A stretch of 64,000 bases of DNA. It comes from Beroe forskalii. Lineage: Eukaryota; Ctenophora; Nuda; Beroida; Beroidae. The stretch spans positions 346,770 through 410,769 of the forward strand of contig WFMF01000076.1 of the NCBI GenBank assembly GCA_011033025.1, read 5' to 3'. Of the stretch, positions 35,750 through 45,268 are shown in pieces. How positions within the stretch are numbered: position 1 is the first letter of the stretch; the number at the start of each line of letters is the position of its first letter. The notes beneath the pieces were generated by a model. The model saw only the letters and a program-made list of their open reading frames with translations, searched no databases and was not told the DNA's origin. Made by a program: the position numbers and the translations under genes.

Positions 35750-37171
35750 TTAGGAGGAGTATAGAGGAGTATTCTGTGCCCAGATCGGGGTGGGTTGTAG
35801 AGGAAGGTGATGTTGGAAGGTGTGCAGTGGATTGTCCTGGAGGTTCATCTGAGATGGTTGTTGGAGAGTTTGGCCTGGATTCAGAGTTGGGCCGGAGGGA
35901 GGGAGAGGAACGTTCCAGCGTGCTTGATGTGACAGACTGTCTCTGAGGTGAGCTATGTCTTTCTGGAAATCGTTCTTCATGTTCTGGATCATTCGGACTA
36001 AAAAAGACACGTCCGAACTGCTGTTGTTGTAGGCCCCTGCACTTGGGGTAACAGGTCTGCTTGGGTGGGAGGCAGTGCTGTCATAGCGCACTCGTGGGGG
36101 AGGAGGTCGCTCATTTCGTCCTGAAGTCCGGTTTCTTGGGCCAGGAGAAGCGCCACGACGTCGATCTTGAGATTGGCTGCTTCCTCGTTCAGCCGGATCA
36201 CGTCGGCGCTTTGTGGATTTAAGGTGCACAAACTTGCAGTTGTCATTGTAGCAGCTCAGTGAGCCGACAGAGTTCCTGCATAGTTTGGGGTGGAAGTACT
36301 TGCATTGATCGCCTTTTTTGCATCCTTTTCTGTTTTTAGCGCCGAATTTGCAGTATCGAAAACAGCGTCGGGGATGGTAGTCAGGACATGTAACGCCGTT
36401 TACGACTTGATTTCCGTTCATCCCGTGGGGGCACTGGTTATCGGTGTAGCGCTTGCAGATGTTTTGGGGAGGATCTTCACCTTCTGATATCCGGGGATGA
36501 TTATCACCTTCAGAAGCCCGCCTAACAGTCTCCATGGAATGATTTGAGCCTGCTGGACTGGCATCTTCGGCAAGGATCCTGTTGATAGCTGGACTCTGAC
36601 CAATTCTGGAGATAGAAGGAGATGAGTTTGGGGTACTGTTCTCGAAGGAGACACTGCCAGATCTCTTTCTTGGATTGTTGGAGAGGAGGGGATTGTTCTT
36701 CAGGAAGCAACCGCTGCATATCCATGCATTACCAATGAGTGTAGTGGGCAGCGATGTGAGGGATTCAACGGTGCTTTTCACTTTCTCACAGTCATGCGAG
36801 GGTAGGAGACATAGAAAACAGCGGAGTCGATGTTCTGACTGCTGATCACTGAGCGTGACCCGGTAACCATCACCACAATCTTGACAAGTGGAGGGAAATG
36901 TGGTTTCGATCATCGTAATGATACGGTCAGCCAGCGTCGGCTTGTTGGTGAAGATGAGAGTATTGTCCTCGTCACGTGTCTTTAGACCTAGGAACTTAGC
37001 ACAAGTCTCTAATTGCTCTGATCTGAACTTTGCGCTAGACAGGTTCTTGACATTGGTAGCGTGATCTACTGAGTGGGAATAAGCTCCTATGACAAGCTTG
37101 GAGACTGCATCAGCATCTCTCAGGATTTCACCGATGGCAAGCTGAATTTGATTTTCAGTAGTTTCGGACAT
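35750..37171 (-). CDS. LINE copy 1 ORF1: CCCH zinc-finger RNA-binding protein
   Basis: An intact frame of 473 codons starting MSETTENQIQLAIGEIL. The N-terminal half has a Cys-rich region (CQDCGDGYRV, LRCFLCLLPSHDCE, WICSGCFLK). The middle has three CCCH-like fingers (CKRYTDNQCPHG, RCFRYCKFGAKNRKGCKKGD, CRNSVGSLSCYNDNC), followed by an Arg-rich tract and a Pro-rich C-terminus. ORF1 proteins of LINEs bind the element RNA and act as chaperones. The equivalent in copy 2 is broken by many small indels, so this copy is the better preserved one for ORF1. Confidence 0.8.
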   Translation of the reverse strand: MSETTENQIQLAIGEILRDADAVSKLVIGAYSHSVDHATNVKNLSSAKFRSEQLETCAKFLGLKTRDEDNTLIFTNKPTLADRIITMIETTFPSTCQDCGDGYRVTLSDQQSEHRLRCFLCLLPSHDCEKVKSTVESLTSLPTTLIGNAWICSGCFLKNNPLLSNNPRKRSGSVSFENSTPNSSPSISRIGQSPAINRILAEDASPAGSNHSMETVRRASEGDNHPRISEGEDPPQNICKRYTDNQCPHGMNGNQVVNGVTCPDYHPRRCFRYCKFGAKNRKGCKKGDQCKYFHPKLCRNSVGSLSCYNDNCKFVHLKSTKRRRDPAERGSSQSQDRRRGASPGPRNRTSGRNERPPPPRVRYDSTASHPSRPVTPSAGAYNNSSSDVSFLVRMIQNMKNDFQKDIAHLRDSLSHQARWNVPLPPSGPTLNPGQTLQQPSQMNLQDNPLHTFQHHLPLQPTPIWAQNTPLYSS

Positions 37172-37330
37172 ACCGTGTTGTGAAAGATCTTATAACAGTA
37201 TACAGCAACAGCTACACACGACACTGACAACACAGGTTACCTCAGTTCGATGAAAGACTTGAACCTGCTTGAGAGAGTAACCCTGTGTGCTCGTGTCTCT
37301 TCTGTGTGCAACTGTCACTGATCTGAAAAT

Positions 37331-37884
37331 AGATGAACAGCAGTAAATCTGTTTATGTGGTGGGAGTAGCGCTGCGAGGGGGTTAGTGGGATACGCAACA
37401 CAAATGAAGAACAGATTATTTTTGCTGATGAGACAGAGAGTTTGAAGAAGCAGAGAGTTTGATGAGACAGAGAGTTTAAAGAGACAGGGAGTTTGATGAG
37501 ACAGTTAGTTGAAAGTCCCTTGAGGGCACACTACACAAATACGCACTGTGAAGTGAACTTGAAAACGGCTTAGCTATAATGTGACCCGCCGTATCATGTT
37601 GTCACATCTCAAATTTGATTGTATAAAGTAGTGTTGTAAAGTTTATGGACAAAAATAATTTGAATCGGCTCCTCGGAAAAACATTTTCAAGCGATTGTCA
37701 GATCATCGATTAAACGCTATAATATGTGCCCTCTGTATCATTTAATGGCGTAATTTAAACATTGTATAAGACAAGTACACTCAGTTTTTTTTAAATAAGA
37801 AACTGTCGATAAGAAACATAGCCTAGGATTTTCGAAAATTTAAGAAACTTAGCCTAGAATTTCGGAAAAATTAAGAAACTTAGT
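37331..37884. other. Spacer between LINE copy 1 and WDR31 array
   Basis: No coding seen; in particular no GRIP-like exon for GCC1. Short imperfect repeats of GAGACAGAGAGTTTGA occur at 37430-37510. Confidence 0.45.
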
Positions 37885-38823
37885 TGTTGTGTCTAACCCC
37901 TGCTCCCTAGGCCATGTCATGAAGTTGCTGCGTCTTACCCCTGCTCGCCCTAGGCCATGTCATGAAGTTGCTGCGTCTAACCCCTGCTCCCCTATACCAT
38001 GTCATGAAGTTGCTGCGTTTAACCCCTGCTCTGCCCCTTAGGCCATGTCATGAAGTTGCTGTGTCTAACCCTGCTCCCCTATACCATGTCATGAAGTTGC
38101 TGCGTTTAACCCCTGCTCGCCCCTAGGCCATGTCATGAAGTTGCTGCGTCTAACCCTGTCTCCCTAGGCCATGTCATGAAGTTGCTGCGTCTAACCCTGC
38201 TCCCCTAGGCCATGTCATGAAGTTGCTTGTCTAACCCTGCTCGTCCCTAGGCCATGTCATGAAGTTGCTGTCTAACCCCTGCTCGTCCCTAGGCCATGTC
38301 ATGAAGTTGCTGCGTCTAACCCCTGCTTCCCTAGGCCATGTCATGAAGTTGCTGCGTCTAACCCCTTCTCCCCTAGGCCATGTCATGAAGGCTGCGTGTG
38401 TCAACCCCTGCTCCCCTAGGCCATGTCATGAAGTTGCTGCGTCTAACCCCTGCCTGCCCCTAGGCCATGTCATGAAGTTGCTGCGTCTAACCCTCTGCTA
38501 CCCCTAGGCCATGTCATGAAGTTGCTGTGTCTAACCCCTGCTCCCTAGGCCATGTCATGAAGTTGCTGCGTCTAACCCTGCTCGTCTTCTAGTTCATGTC
38601 ATCATGAAGTTGCTGCGTCTAACCCCTGCTCTCCCTAGGCCATGTCATGAAGTCGCTATGTGTCTAACCCCTGCTACCCCTAGGCCATGTCATAAAGTTG
38701 CTGCGTCTAACCCCTGCTCTCCCCTAGGCCATGTCATGAAGTTGCTGCGTCTAACCCCTGCTCCCCCCTAGGCCATGTCATGAAGTTGCTGCGTCTAACC
38801 CCTGCTCACCCCTAGGCCATGTC
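37885..38823 (+). repeat. 43-bp minisatellite made of a splice acceptor plus WDR31 exon start
   Basis: Twenty-two units of about 43 bp (irregular, 39-46) end directly at the WDR31 reading frame. Each unit reads CTAAC (a branch-point match), then CCCTGCTCCCCTAG (pyrimidine tract plus AG), then GCCATGTCATGAAGTTGCTG. The last unit runs into the gene, whose possible first codons ATGAAGTTGCTGCG are repeat sequence. It has the structure of a tandem array of 3-prime splice sites upstream of the exon. Confidence 0.92.
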
Positions 38824-38844
38824 ATGAAGTTGCTGCGGCGGTGT

Positions 38845-39798
38845 ATGGGGTCTAAGAGCAGCCACGAGTCCCCGCGACTGAGGGAGGAGCGGGTGCACCG
38901 TTACAGCAGAGTACACCAGGGCGGCGTCAACTGCCTCGCCGCCTCGCCCGCCAAGCACACCGTCATCACTGGCGGCGCGGACGGCAACGCCACCCACTTC
39001 AACTACACGACGGGCAAAGTGAGCCTGTACCTGCGGCACGAGGGGAAGCCAGTGACTGCCCTAGCCGCCCTGCCCCCCGAGGGCGTGGTGTCCGGGTGCC
39101 GGGACACCAATGTCCGGGTGTGGCGGGACACCGCCTCGCAGGTCTACGCCGGCCACTCCCTGGTCGTGACGGCGGTGGTGGTGTCCGGGGACGGGGCCAC
39201 CTTGCTCTCCGGGTCCAGGGACAACTCCATCAAGATGTGGGACGTGGAGAAGGTGGCGGAGGTGTGTTCAGTCTCGGAGAGCAGGAACCTAGTGACGGGC
39301 TTGTCTCTGCACGGCAACCTCCTCATCCAGACGAGTGAAGACAAGCGGGTCCGGGTGTGGGACTCCAGGACACTCCAACTAACCCACACCTACCCCACCA
39401 AGCACTACATCCAGACTTGCTGCGATATAGACTCTACAGGCAACACAGTGGTGACAGGCAGTAATGGCTTCAGTGGGTCGGGATGCGAGGTCAGCATCTG
39501 GGACTTGAGAGGTGGGAGAGAGTTGGTGTGTGAGTTGAGGGGGCACGAGCAGGGCGTCAACTGTGTCAAGTTCTTGCCTTCCTCCCCACAGGTGGTTGTG
39601 TCGGGCTCCAAGGACAGCATGGTCAAGTTGTGGGATGTAGCCAGGAGGGAGTGTGTTCTGGAGAAGCGGCTGCCGGGCATGGGGGCCATTACCGACTTCG
39701 TGTGTCAGGACAAGTCCGTGATGTGCAGCACCAACAACGGCTGTGTGTTGCTGTCCCTGTCTGACAACACCACGCTCTCGGAGGTGGTCTGCTTCTAG
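38845..39798 (+). CDS. WDR31: WD40 protein WDR31, single exon
   Basis: A 317-residue frame without introns. Human WDR31 matches along the whole length, including SGSRDNSIKMWDVEKV, LLIQTSEDKRVRVWDSRTLQ, TYPTKHYIQTCCDID, GCEVSIWDLRG, VVSGSKDSMVKLWDV and the C-terminal EVVCF. About seven WD repeats form one beta-propeller. WDR31 acts at cilia, with ELMOD proteins in ciliary GTPase control. I chose ATG 38845 because it gives MGSKSS, an N-myristoylation consensus (Gly2, Ser6) shared with the human start. The frame is open seven codons further, to 38824, but those codons are minisatellite. The coding sequence is much richer in G+C than its neighbours and lacks introns, unlike every other gene here. 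Confidence 0.92.
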   Translation: MGSKSSHESPRLREERVHRYSRVHQGGVNCLAASPAKHTVITGGADGNATHFNYTTGKVSLYLRHEGKPVTALAALPPEGVVSGCRDTNVRVWRDTASQVYAGHSLVVTAVVVSGDGATLLSGSRDNSIKMWDVEKVAEVCSVSESRNLVTGLSLHGNLLIQTSEDKRVRVWDSRTLQLTHTYPTKHYIQTCCDIDSTGNTVVTGSNGFSGSGCEVSIWDLRGGRELVCELRGHEQGVNCVKFLPSSPQVVVSGSKDSMVKLWDVARRECVLEKRLPGMGAITDFVCQDKSVMCSTNNGCVLLSLSDNTTLSEVVCF

Positions 39799-40859
39799 GA
39801 TAGTCCAGCAGCCCTCACACAACGTGAGCCAGGGCATGCGATGAAAAGTGGTTCAAGTAAATGAAGATCGATATGGAAGTGTGAAGAAATGAAAAACTAG
39901 TTTGAATACTTATGCGAATTTAACAGTATTATAGATTGTCGGAATTGTGATTCCAGTACTGGTTTAGTTCGGAATATGGCGACTGTGAGTCGAAGCTTCA
40001 GAATACCTAGAGAGTGCGTTGAGATTTCAAAACTTTCACCCTCTGTTAATAGTTGGGCGTCAGAATAACTCTCAGTTGAACTGAGTTCCTACTGCCTCCT
40101 CGAGGTGAGAGAGTAACCAACTAACCATCGTATTTTGCGAGGGATTAGATCAAATAACTTTCTGACTAATTAAATGCTGATTGTCATCTTATTATATTAT
40201 TTCATTAGGCTGAAATCCCGCGATTTTTTGCAGGATGGTAGAAAATGGCAAAATTGGGGTTAAAGTTATTAAGTTATTAATTAGATTCAGGCTTAAGTTA
40301 GTAAGTTGTTTTACATCAAGAATCGGGAAAACAGGAAATTGTGCTAAAATCTAGATGAAATTTACACTCGCATTCGCAAATTGCAACCGTTCTTTATTTA
40401 TTTCTATTCCAGGAGATTGGTATTCTATAAAATGAATTCATTTGGCATCATAATGTTGGTATGTTGCGAGTAGGAACATATTTTTAGGGCTCTAAAACAA
40501 ATTTCGCTCAGATGAAAGTACGTGCGAATTTTCAAAATTGCGAATTCGTGCCGAGTCTCATAACTGCAAAGCACAAGGCCGATATATTACAGCAATTCTC
40601 GCCCTACCGAACTTATTTTGCCTTTGATTCTATTGTTTTGGAGAAAATCTTTATGGGGCCAAGGCCCACCAGGGAAAGCAGGAATTTTCTTGAGGGGTCT
40701 TCCAAAATTGCAAAAGCTAGGGAGACAGTTCGGATGCATGTAGTTAATGTTATATTGATTGCTAATTACTTAATTAAAGATTGTTTACTAATATAGTTGC
40801 GTAATCTGTTCCACCTAGTGAACTTGTTGAATGTAGAGTCAATGGTTTCAGTGAATTGA
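39799..40859. other. Gene-free stretch
   Basis: Downstream of WDR31. The only sizeable frame (40512-40796, plus, 94 codons) shows no family and no splice context. Confidence 0.45.
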
Positions 40860-41330
40860 AAATCTGTGTCGGGAGGGTTAAGAGTAATTATTACCCTCCC
40901 GTGGCTCAAACTCCAGTGTGATAATTATCGATATATCACTCCTTTATAGGACTACTGAACAGTGGAGGAATAATAGAGCAGAATATCGTTAAATAAATTG
41001 TTGATTTTATGAAGGAGCACTCGATAATCTATAAAAACGTTGAATTCAGATGAGGGTCGTCAAACCCGAGTGGAATAATAGAGCAGAATATCGTTAAATA
41101 AATTGTTGATTTTATGAAGGAGCACTCGATAATCTATAAAAACATAAAAACGTTGAATTCAGACGAGGGTCGTCAGACCCGAGTGGTAGGGAGTACTGTT
41201 TTGTCGGGTAATAATACAATTAACAAACTCATGGATCGTGTGATATCGAAAATTGTCAAACTCGGCTGACGCCTCGTGTGATAATTTTCGATATAACACT
41301 CCCATTCGTTTGTTAATCGTACATTATACA
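40860..41330. repeat. Tandem 107-bp duplication and hairpins with TCGATA-type arms
   Basis: A unit starting GGAATAATAGAGCAGAATAT at about 40972 recurs at about 41070 and contains ACTCGATAATCTATAAAAACG. It is followed by a hairpin in which GTGTGATATCGAAAATTGTC pairs with GATAATTTTCGATATAACAC, and another inverted GGAGGGTTAAGAGTAATTATTACCCTCC lies at 40870. Probably remnants of one small transposon family. Confidence 0.55.
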
Positions 41331-41398
41331 ACTGCAGCATAATTAAATAATGTGTAAGGTGAAGTAAAAAATCCTAGTGTAGTTCCCAGCCCTAGCTG

Positions 41399-41917
41399 AC
41401 ACCAGTGCACTCTTCATTTGTGCTGGCACCAGTGCACTCTTCAGTTGTACTGACACCAGTACACTCTTTAGTTGTGCTGACACCAGTACACTCTTCAGTT
41501 GGACTGACACCAGTACATTCTTCAGTTGTGCTGACACCAGTACACTCTTCAGTTGTACTGACACCAGTACATTCTTCAGTTGTGCTGACACCAGTACACT
41601 CTTCAGTTGTACTGACACCAGTACATTCTTCAGTTGTGCTGACACCAGTACATTCTTCAGTTGTACTGACACCAGTACACTCTTCAGTTGTACTGACACC
41701 AGTACACTCTTAAGTTGTACTGACACCAGTACAATCTTAAGTTGTGCTGACACCAGTACACTTTCAGTTGTACTGACACCACTACACTCTTCAGTTGTGC
41801 TGACACCAGTACACTCTTCAGTTGTGCTGACACCATTAAACTCTTCAGTTGTGCTGACACCAGTACACTCTTCAGTTGTACTGACACCAGTACACTCTTC
41901 AGTTGTGTTGACACCAG
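41399..41917. repeat. 27-bp minisatellite, segment 1
   Basis: About 19 copies of a 27-bp unit with core GTGCTGACACCAGTACAC followed by TCTTCAGTT; R/Y switches (GTRCTGA) are frequent. The Ginger element begins inside it at 41918. The unit is divisible by three, so both strands give long repetitive frames (SSVVLTPVH / LKSVLVSAQ) that are not genes. Confidence 0.95.
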
Positions 41918-42150
41918 TGTAGGCAGTGGCCTGGTTCTCTACACTGAAAACACTTCATGAAATAACTGTGTTGAATTATAAAAACTGATTCATCCAGGGG
42001 GGAAGTATTGGGTATCCCATATCTCCTCAGTAATACCCATGAAATTGTTAAATGTTTTGATCCACAATCATTCCCATACAATTTTGCACATGTGAAATGG
42101 GACTTCGTCCTTTACATCCGACAGTACTAGACACCAGACTGATCTCCAAC

Positions 42151-44517
42151 TTAGATGTATTCATCTTCAAAGAACCCGTCAGAATCAGATTCCTCGTAGT
42201 AATTCACTCTCCTTCCTCTATTCCGTGCAGACCTCCTGGGGAGTACAACTTCTTCCTCACTGCTGGAACGTACTGCAGGGGCTTCGTCATCAGAATTCAC
42301 GGGGGATTCATCTTCTTCACTTAAGAAAATCATATTATATCTTCTTATTGGACTTTCCTGGGGGTGTACCATCCGATTGGGAGTTTCGGTATACCTGGGT
42401 TTTTTGAACTTTTCACCTGGCCTATCATCATTAACATCATCCTCTTCAGGTGCATCGTTCACATCGGGCATTCTTGGCGGAGCATCAATTACTCCATTTC
42501 TGGGCACTTCACTCCCGAAACTTGTCCTGGGGCTCTCATTTCCGCTGTTACCACTGGGCAGATTTACTTCGTTGGGTACACCCGCCACATCAACTTCATT
42601 ATTTGGTCTCTGCACCCCATCATCATCATTACCATCATTGTCACTAGGGGGTCTGTCCCTTTCTCCTAAAGGTCTTCCACTTTTCCCTCGCCTCGGTGGG
42701 GTTGCAACACCAGGGTTTCCAAGTCCAACATTAGCTCGATGTTTTGGGGTGTGGTCAGGTCTTGGTCCACTGTGAGCTGGGGTCACTTTCGCCATGCCCT
42801 GATTTACTTCGTCCTCAATGCTATCTACGCCCCGATAACAATAATAAGCATCATCTTCTGAACTGGAACTGTCGTCTTTGGACTTTGGGTCCTCGTTCTC
42901 ATCATCGTCAGTGTCATCTTCAAGTTCAGGGATCATTTCACCTCCACGTTCACCACTCCCTAAGTGACCCCTCATACCCTCTGGTATTTTTCTCAAGTGA
43001 TTTCTGTGGGCAATTATTTCTGTGCCATCTCTCTTTATTCTGTAGTTGTGGTCATTGAATACTTCCGTCACCTCATAGGGACCAGTCCAAACAGATGTCA
43101 GCTTGTAATAAACATTCCCAGTATTCTTTGGACGATACAACAACACTTTGTCCCCCTTGTTGATGTCAATACAAGTATTGTTCCTGTCGTAGATTTTCTT
43201 CTGTAGTTCATGAGTCAATTCCAGATTATCTGATGCGATTTCGAAAATCTTCTTGAGGGTATGATAGGTCTCACTAGCCAGGTGATCTTCGCTCTGGTAG
43301 AACTTCGTGCTCCGGACATCGAATATTATATTGTCTAAACCAACCATTTCACGTCCTGTCATCAACTTGAATGCCGAATATCCAGTAGACCTATTCACTG
43401 CCGAGTTGACACTCATACTCAATACTGGAAGCCATTTTTTCCAATCTTCAGGTCTGTCTCGTACTAACTTCTCCAGCATGTTAATCAGAATTTTGTTGAA
43501 CCTCTCTGCCGAACCACAAGTCTGGGGTCTATATGGGCAACTGTACTTTTTCTCGATGCCCAGGAGCTGATACAAATGATTCATGATGCCAGCAACTTTG
43601 AAACTTAATGCATTGTCAGATAACAGCATCTCAGGGCACCCCCAATGACACACCCATCCGTCAAGCAAGGCTCTTGCAATTGTTGTAGCCTTTTCGTCTT
43701 CCAGGAGTAGGAACGCTACCATCTTTGTGAACCGGTCTACCAAAGTCAGAACACAATCATCATTCTTCCCTTTCACAATTTTCACAACATCCATAGCAAC
43801 TGATAACCCTGGGTACTTGTATATGAAAGGTTTCAGTTCAGCCTTCTCAGCCTTATGATGCTTCAAATTGGTCTTGAAACAGACGCTGCACGTTTGACAG
43901 AATAACTGGACCTCTTCTCGAATGCTAGGGAACCACAACTTCTGCAGAATCCTGTTAACAGTCTTATCTCCACCCTGATGAGAGCCTGCCTTCTCATGGT
44001 ACTCCTTGATGACAGGTTCAGTCATGCTGTCTGGTACACACACTAGCCATTTCGCAGTTTTGGCTTTGTTAAAGAAGTATTTCCTGATGAGTAAACCTTG
44101 TTCATTAATTGATAGGAGTTTGATCTTATTATAATACTGTCTCTCTCTTCTACTGAGCATCATAGGGTCTTTAACAAGGTCCTTGAGTGTAACTTTAACA
44201 TTGTCTTTAGGGGGGTCGTCTGTGGGGTCTTTAACAGGATCAGCAGGGTCTTTTTCTGTGTTCTTAGCTCTCACCCATTCCTTAACTTTTTGAAGCACTT
44301 TATCCTGTCTTTCCGCTTCAAGGAATCGCTCATCGTGGATCTCAACTGAAGTCTCAACGTGTATCACGTCGATTTTATTTGCTTCATCTTTTTCACTCAC
44401 TAAATTCACTTTTTCACTGATCTGACCGGAGCTTTTTTTGATGTTATCGATGAAGAAATGTTTCCCTTGGTCTATTCTCAATGTAAAGTGGTGACCCTGA
44501 TGTCCCTCCTCCTTCAC
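42151..44517 (-). CDS. Ginger transposase (retroviral-type integrase fold)
   Basis: Open frame of about 788 codons. The frame has no ATG at its right end (44517 reads GTG) and continues upstream into a palindrome, so the true start is unclear. Domains: a short pre-integrase stretch (RQDKVLQKVKEWVR, about 70-83); an HHCC zinc-binding domain (His174, His180, Cys210, Cys213); and the integrase core with Asp243, Asp301 (LLSDNALSF) and Glu338 (GSAERFN). A GPY/F motif follows at 479-481 (WTGPYEV), then a long acidic, disordered C-terminal tail (520-788). The catalytic triad and zinc ligands are all present, and there is no stop or frameshift over the core, so the copy may be young. It would cut and join transposon ends in the nucleus. 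Confidence 0.8.
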   Translation of the reverse strand: MKEEGHQGHHFTLRIDQGKHFFIDNIKKSSGQISEKVNLVSEKDEANKIDVIHVETSVEIHDERFLEAERQDKVLQKVKEWVRAKNTEKDPADPVKDPTDDPPKDNVKVTLKDLVKDPMMLSRRERQYYNKIKLLSINEQGLLIRKYFFNKAKTAKWLVCVPDSMTEPVIKEYHEKAGSHQGGDKTVNRILQKLWFPSIREEVQLFCQTCSVCFKTNLKHHKAEKAELKPFIYKYPGLSVAMDVVKIVKGKNDDCVLTLVDRFTKMVAFLLLEDEKATTIARALLDGWVCHWGCPEMLLSDNALSFKVAGIMNHLYQLLGIEKKYSCPYRPQTCGSAERFNKILINMLEKLVRDRPEDWKKWLPVLSMSVNSAVNRSTGYSAFKLMTGREMVGLDNIIFDVRSTKFYQSEDHLASETYHTLKKIFEIASDNLELTHELQKKIYDRNNTCIDINKGDKVLLYRPKNTGNVYYKLTSVWTGPYEVTEVFNDHNYRIKRDGTEIIAHRNHLRKIPEGMRGHLGSGERGGEMIPELEDDTDDDENEDPKSKDDSSSSEDDAYYCYRGVDSIEDEVNQGMAKVTPAHSGPRPDHTPKHRANVGLGNPGVATPPRRGKSGRPLGERDRPPSDNDGNDDDGVQRPNNEVDVAGVPNEVNLPSGNSGNESPRTSFGSEVPRNGVIDAPPRMPDVNDAPEEDDVNDDRPGEKFKKPRYTETPNRMVHPQESPIRRYNMIFLSEEDESPVNSDDEAPAVRSSSEEEVVLPRRSARNRGRRVNYYEESDSDGFFEDEYI

Positions 44518-44680
44518 CCTTACCCCTGATCCTGACTCCCAACCCCTGTACGCAACACGCAGTCCAGCCGTGTTGGTACAGGGGTTAGGGGGTCAGGATC
44601 AGGGGTAAGGGTGAAGGAGGAGGGACATCAGGGTTACCACTTCACATTGAGAATAGACCAAGGGAAACAATCATCATAGT
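44460..44680. repeat. Long hairpin at the right side of the Ginger element
   Basis: About 95-bp arms containing GGTCTATTCTCAATG, CCCTGATGTCCCTC and TACCCCTGATCCTGA pair with their inverses around a loop with GCAGTCCAGCC. The left arm overlaps the 5-prime end of the transposase frame. Confidence 0.85.
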
Positions 44681-45229
44681 AAAATGGTCAAGTGGCTGCC
44701 TCGTGACAATAGGACAATCTTGACAAAGCTTTCACCCCAATAATAAGAACTAACACACTCTAAAAGCTAAACGCTAAACTTTCTCACTAGTTGCTGCTAG
44801 ACATAACAATAACTTCTGTGGTCTTAGAAAGAGTGCTACGTTACAGTACTAGCCTAACTGTTGCCACGTACGAAATAGAGAATCGGGCCACTGCCTACAT
44901 ATATAGTAAGATATGCGTGAAGATACGCGTTGATGATGTGAAGATATGAGTTGATAATGATGATATATGTGTGATTATTGAAAGATTGTGAACTGATCAG
45001 AAATGTTACAAGTGTCGATTATGAGTGGAAGAAAAGTTTTTATACGTTTATGGTTGTGATGGTGGTGTTGAACATAACGAGTTTCAGGGGGGAAAGTCGA
45101 GCATTATCCATAGGCATTGTCTGGGTAATCAGGAGGTTCAAGCAACAACTGGCAAAGTGCTGTTGCATGCAGCAGACATCGGACTGAAATCTTCAATGAA
45201 GCGGTTGAAGGCAAGGAGGGGACCTTTGG

Positions 45230-45268
45230 ACATTTAAACATGTCCGGGTCCCGGACATGTTTAAATGT
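45230..45268. repeat. Perfect 39-bp palindrome, copy 1
   Basis: Arm ACATTTAAACATGTCCGGG, central T, then the exact reverse complement. No mismatch in 19 pairs. Contains DraI-like TTTAAA, ACATGT and CCCGGG-type steps. Confidence 0.95.

Larger units (their letters stand above)
32690..37330 (-). mobile_element. CR1/L2-like LINE, copy 1 (near full length, frameshifted)
   Basis: Two-ORF non-LTR retrotransposon in the antisense direction of GCC1. The 3-prime tail is short tandem repeats of TACAAGAGG type (at 32690-32715), as in CR1-group elements. The 5-prime edge is near 37330 and not sharply defined. A second, nearly identical copy lies at 53038-56928. ORF2 is interrupted by single-base insertions at about 34236 (a run of six T instead of five) and about 33236 (an extra G). 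Confidence 0.88.
41918..44899 (-). mobile_element. Ginger-type DNA transposon (integrase-like transposase)
   Basis: About 2.98 kb with ends TGTAGGCAGTGGCC and GGCCACTGCCTACA; the inverted match is about 24 bp. TGT...ACA ends, an integrase-derived DDE transposase with a GPY/F motif, and no reverse transcriptase or protease are the known hallmarks of Ginger elements, which share ancestry with Ty3/Gypsy integrases. It lies directly in the 27-bp minisatellite on the left. On the right it runs through a long hairpin (44460-44680) into duplicated sequence, so no target duplication is visible. A fragment of an LTR element is the alternative, but the inverted rather than direct ends argue against it. 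Confidence 0.72.

Noticed and set aside
37885..38823. Telomere-like CTAACCCC repeats
   Set aside because: Units are 43 bp and contain WDR31 exon sequence; CTAACCCC is only the branch point and pyrimidine tract.
38812..39837. Long frames opposite WDR31
   Set aside because: Shadows caused by the GC-rich coding sequence; the plus-strand WD40 protein is clear.
40512..40796. 94-codon plus-strand frame tested as a missing GCC1 GRIP exon
   Set aside because: No GRIP motif (no YLKN-type helix), and it lies beyond WDR31.
41343..42000. Long frames of SSVVLTPVH or LKSVLVSAQ repeats on both strands, also at 48951-49972 and 57043-58126
   Set aside because: They follow from a 27-bp tandem unit divisible by three that lacks stops; frames exist on both strands and end with the array.
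42097..43570. Plus-strand frames opposite the transposase
   Set aside because: Antisense shadows without recognisable domains.
41918..44899. LTR retrotransposon
   Set aside because: Ends are inverted, not direct; no protease, reverse transcriptase or RNase H; no primer-binding site seen. Kept only as an alternative to Ginger.
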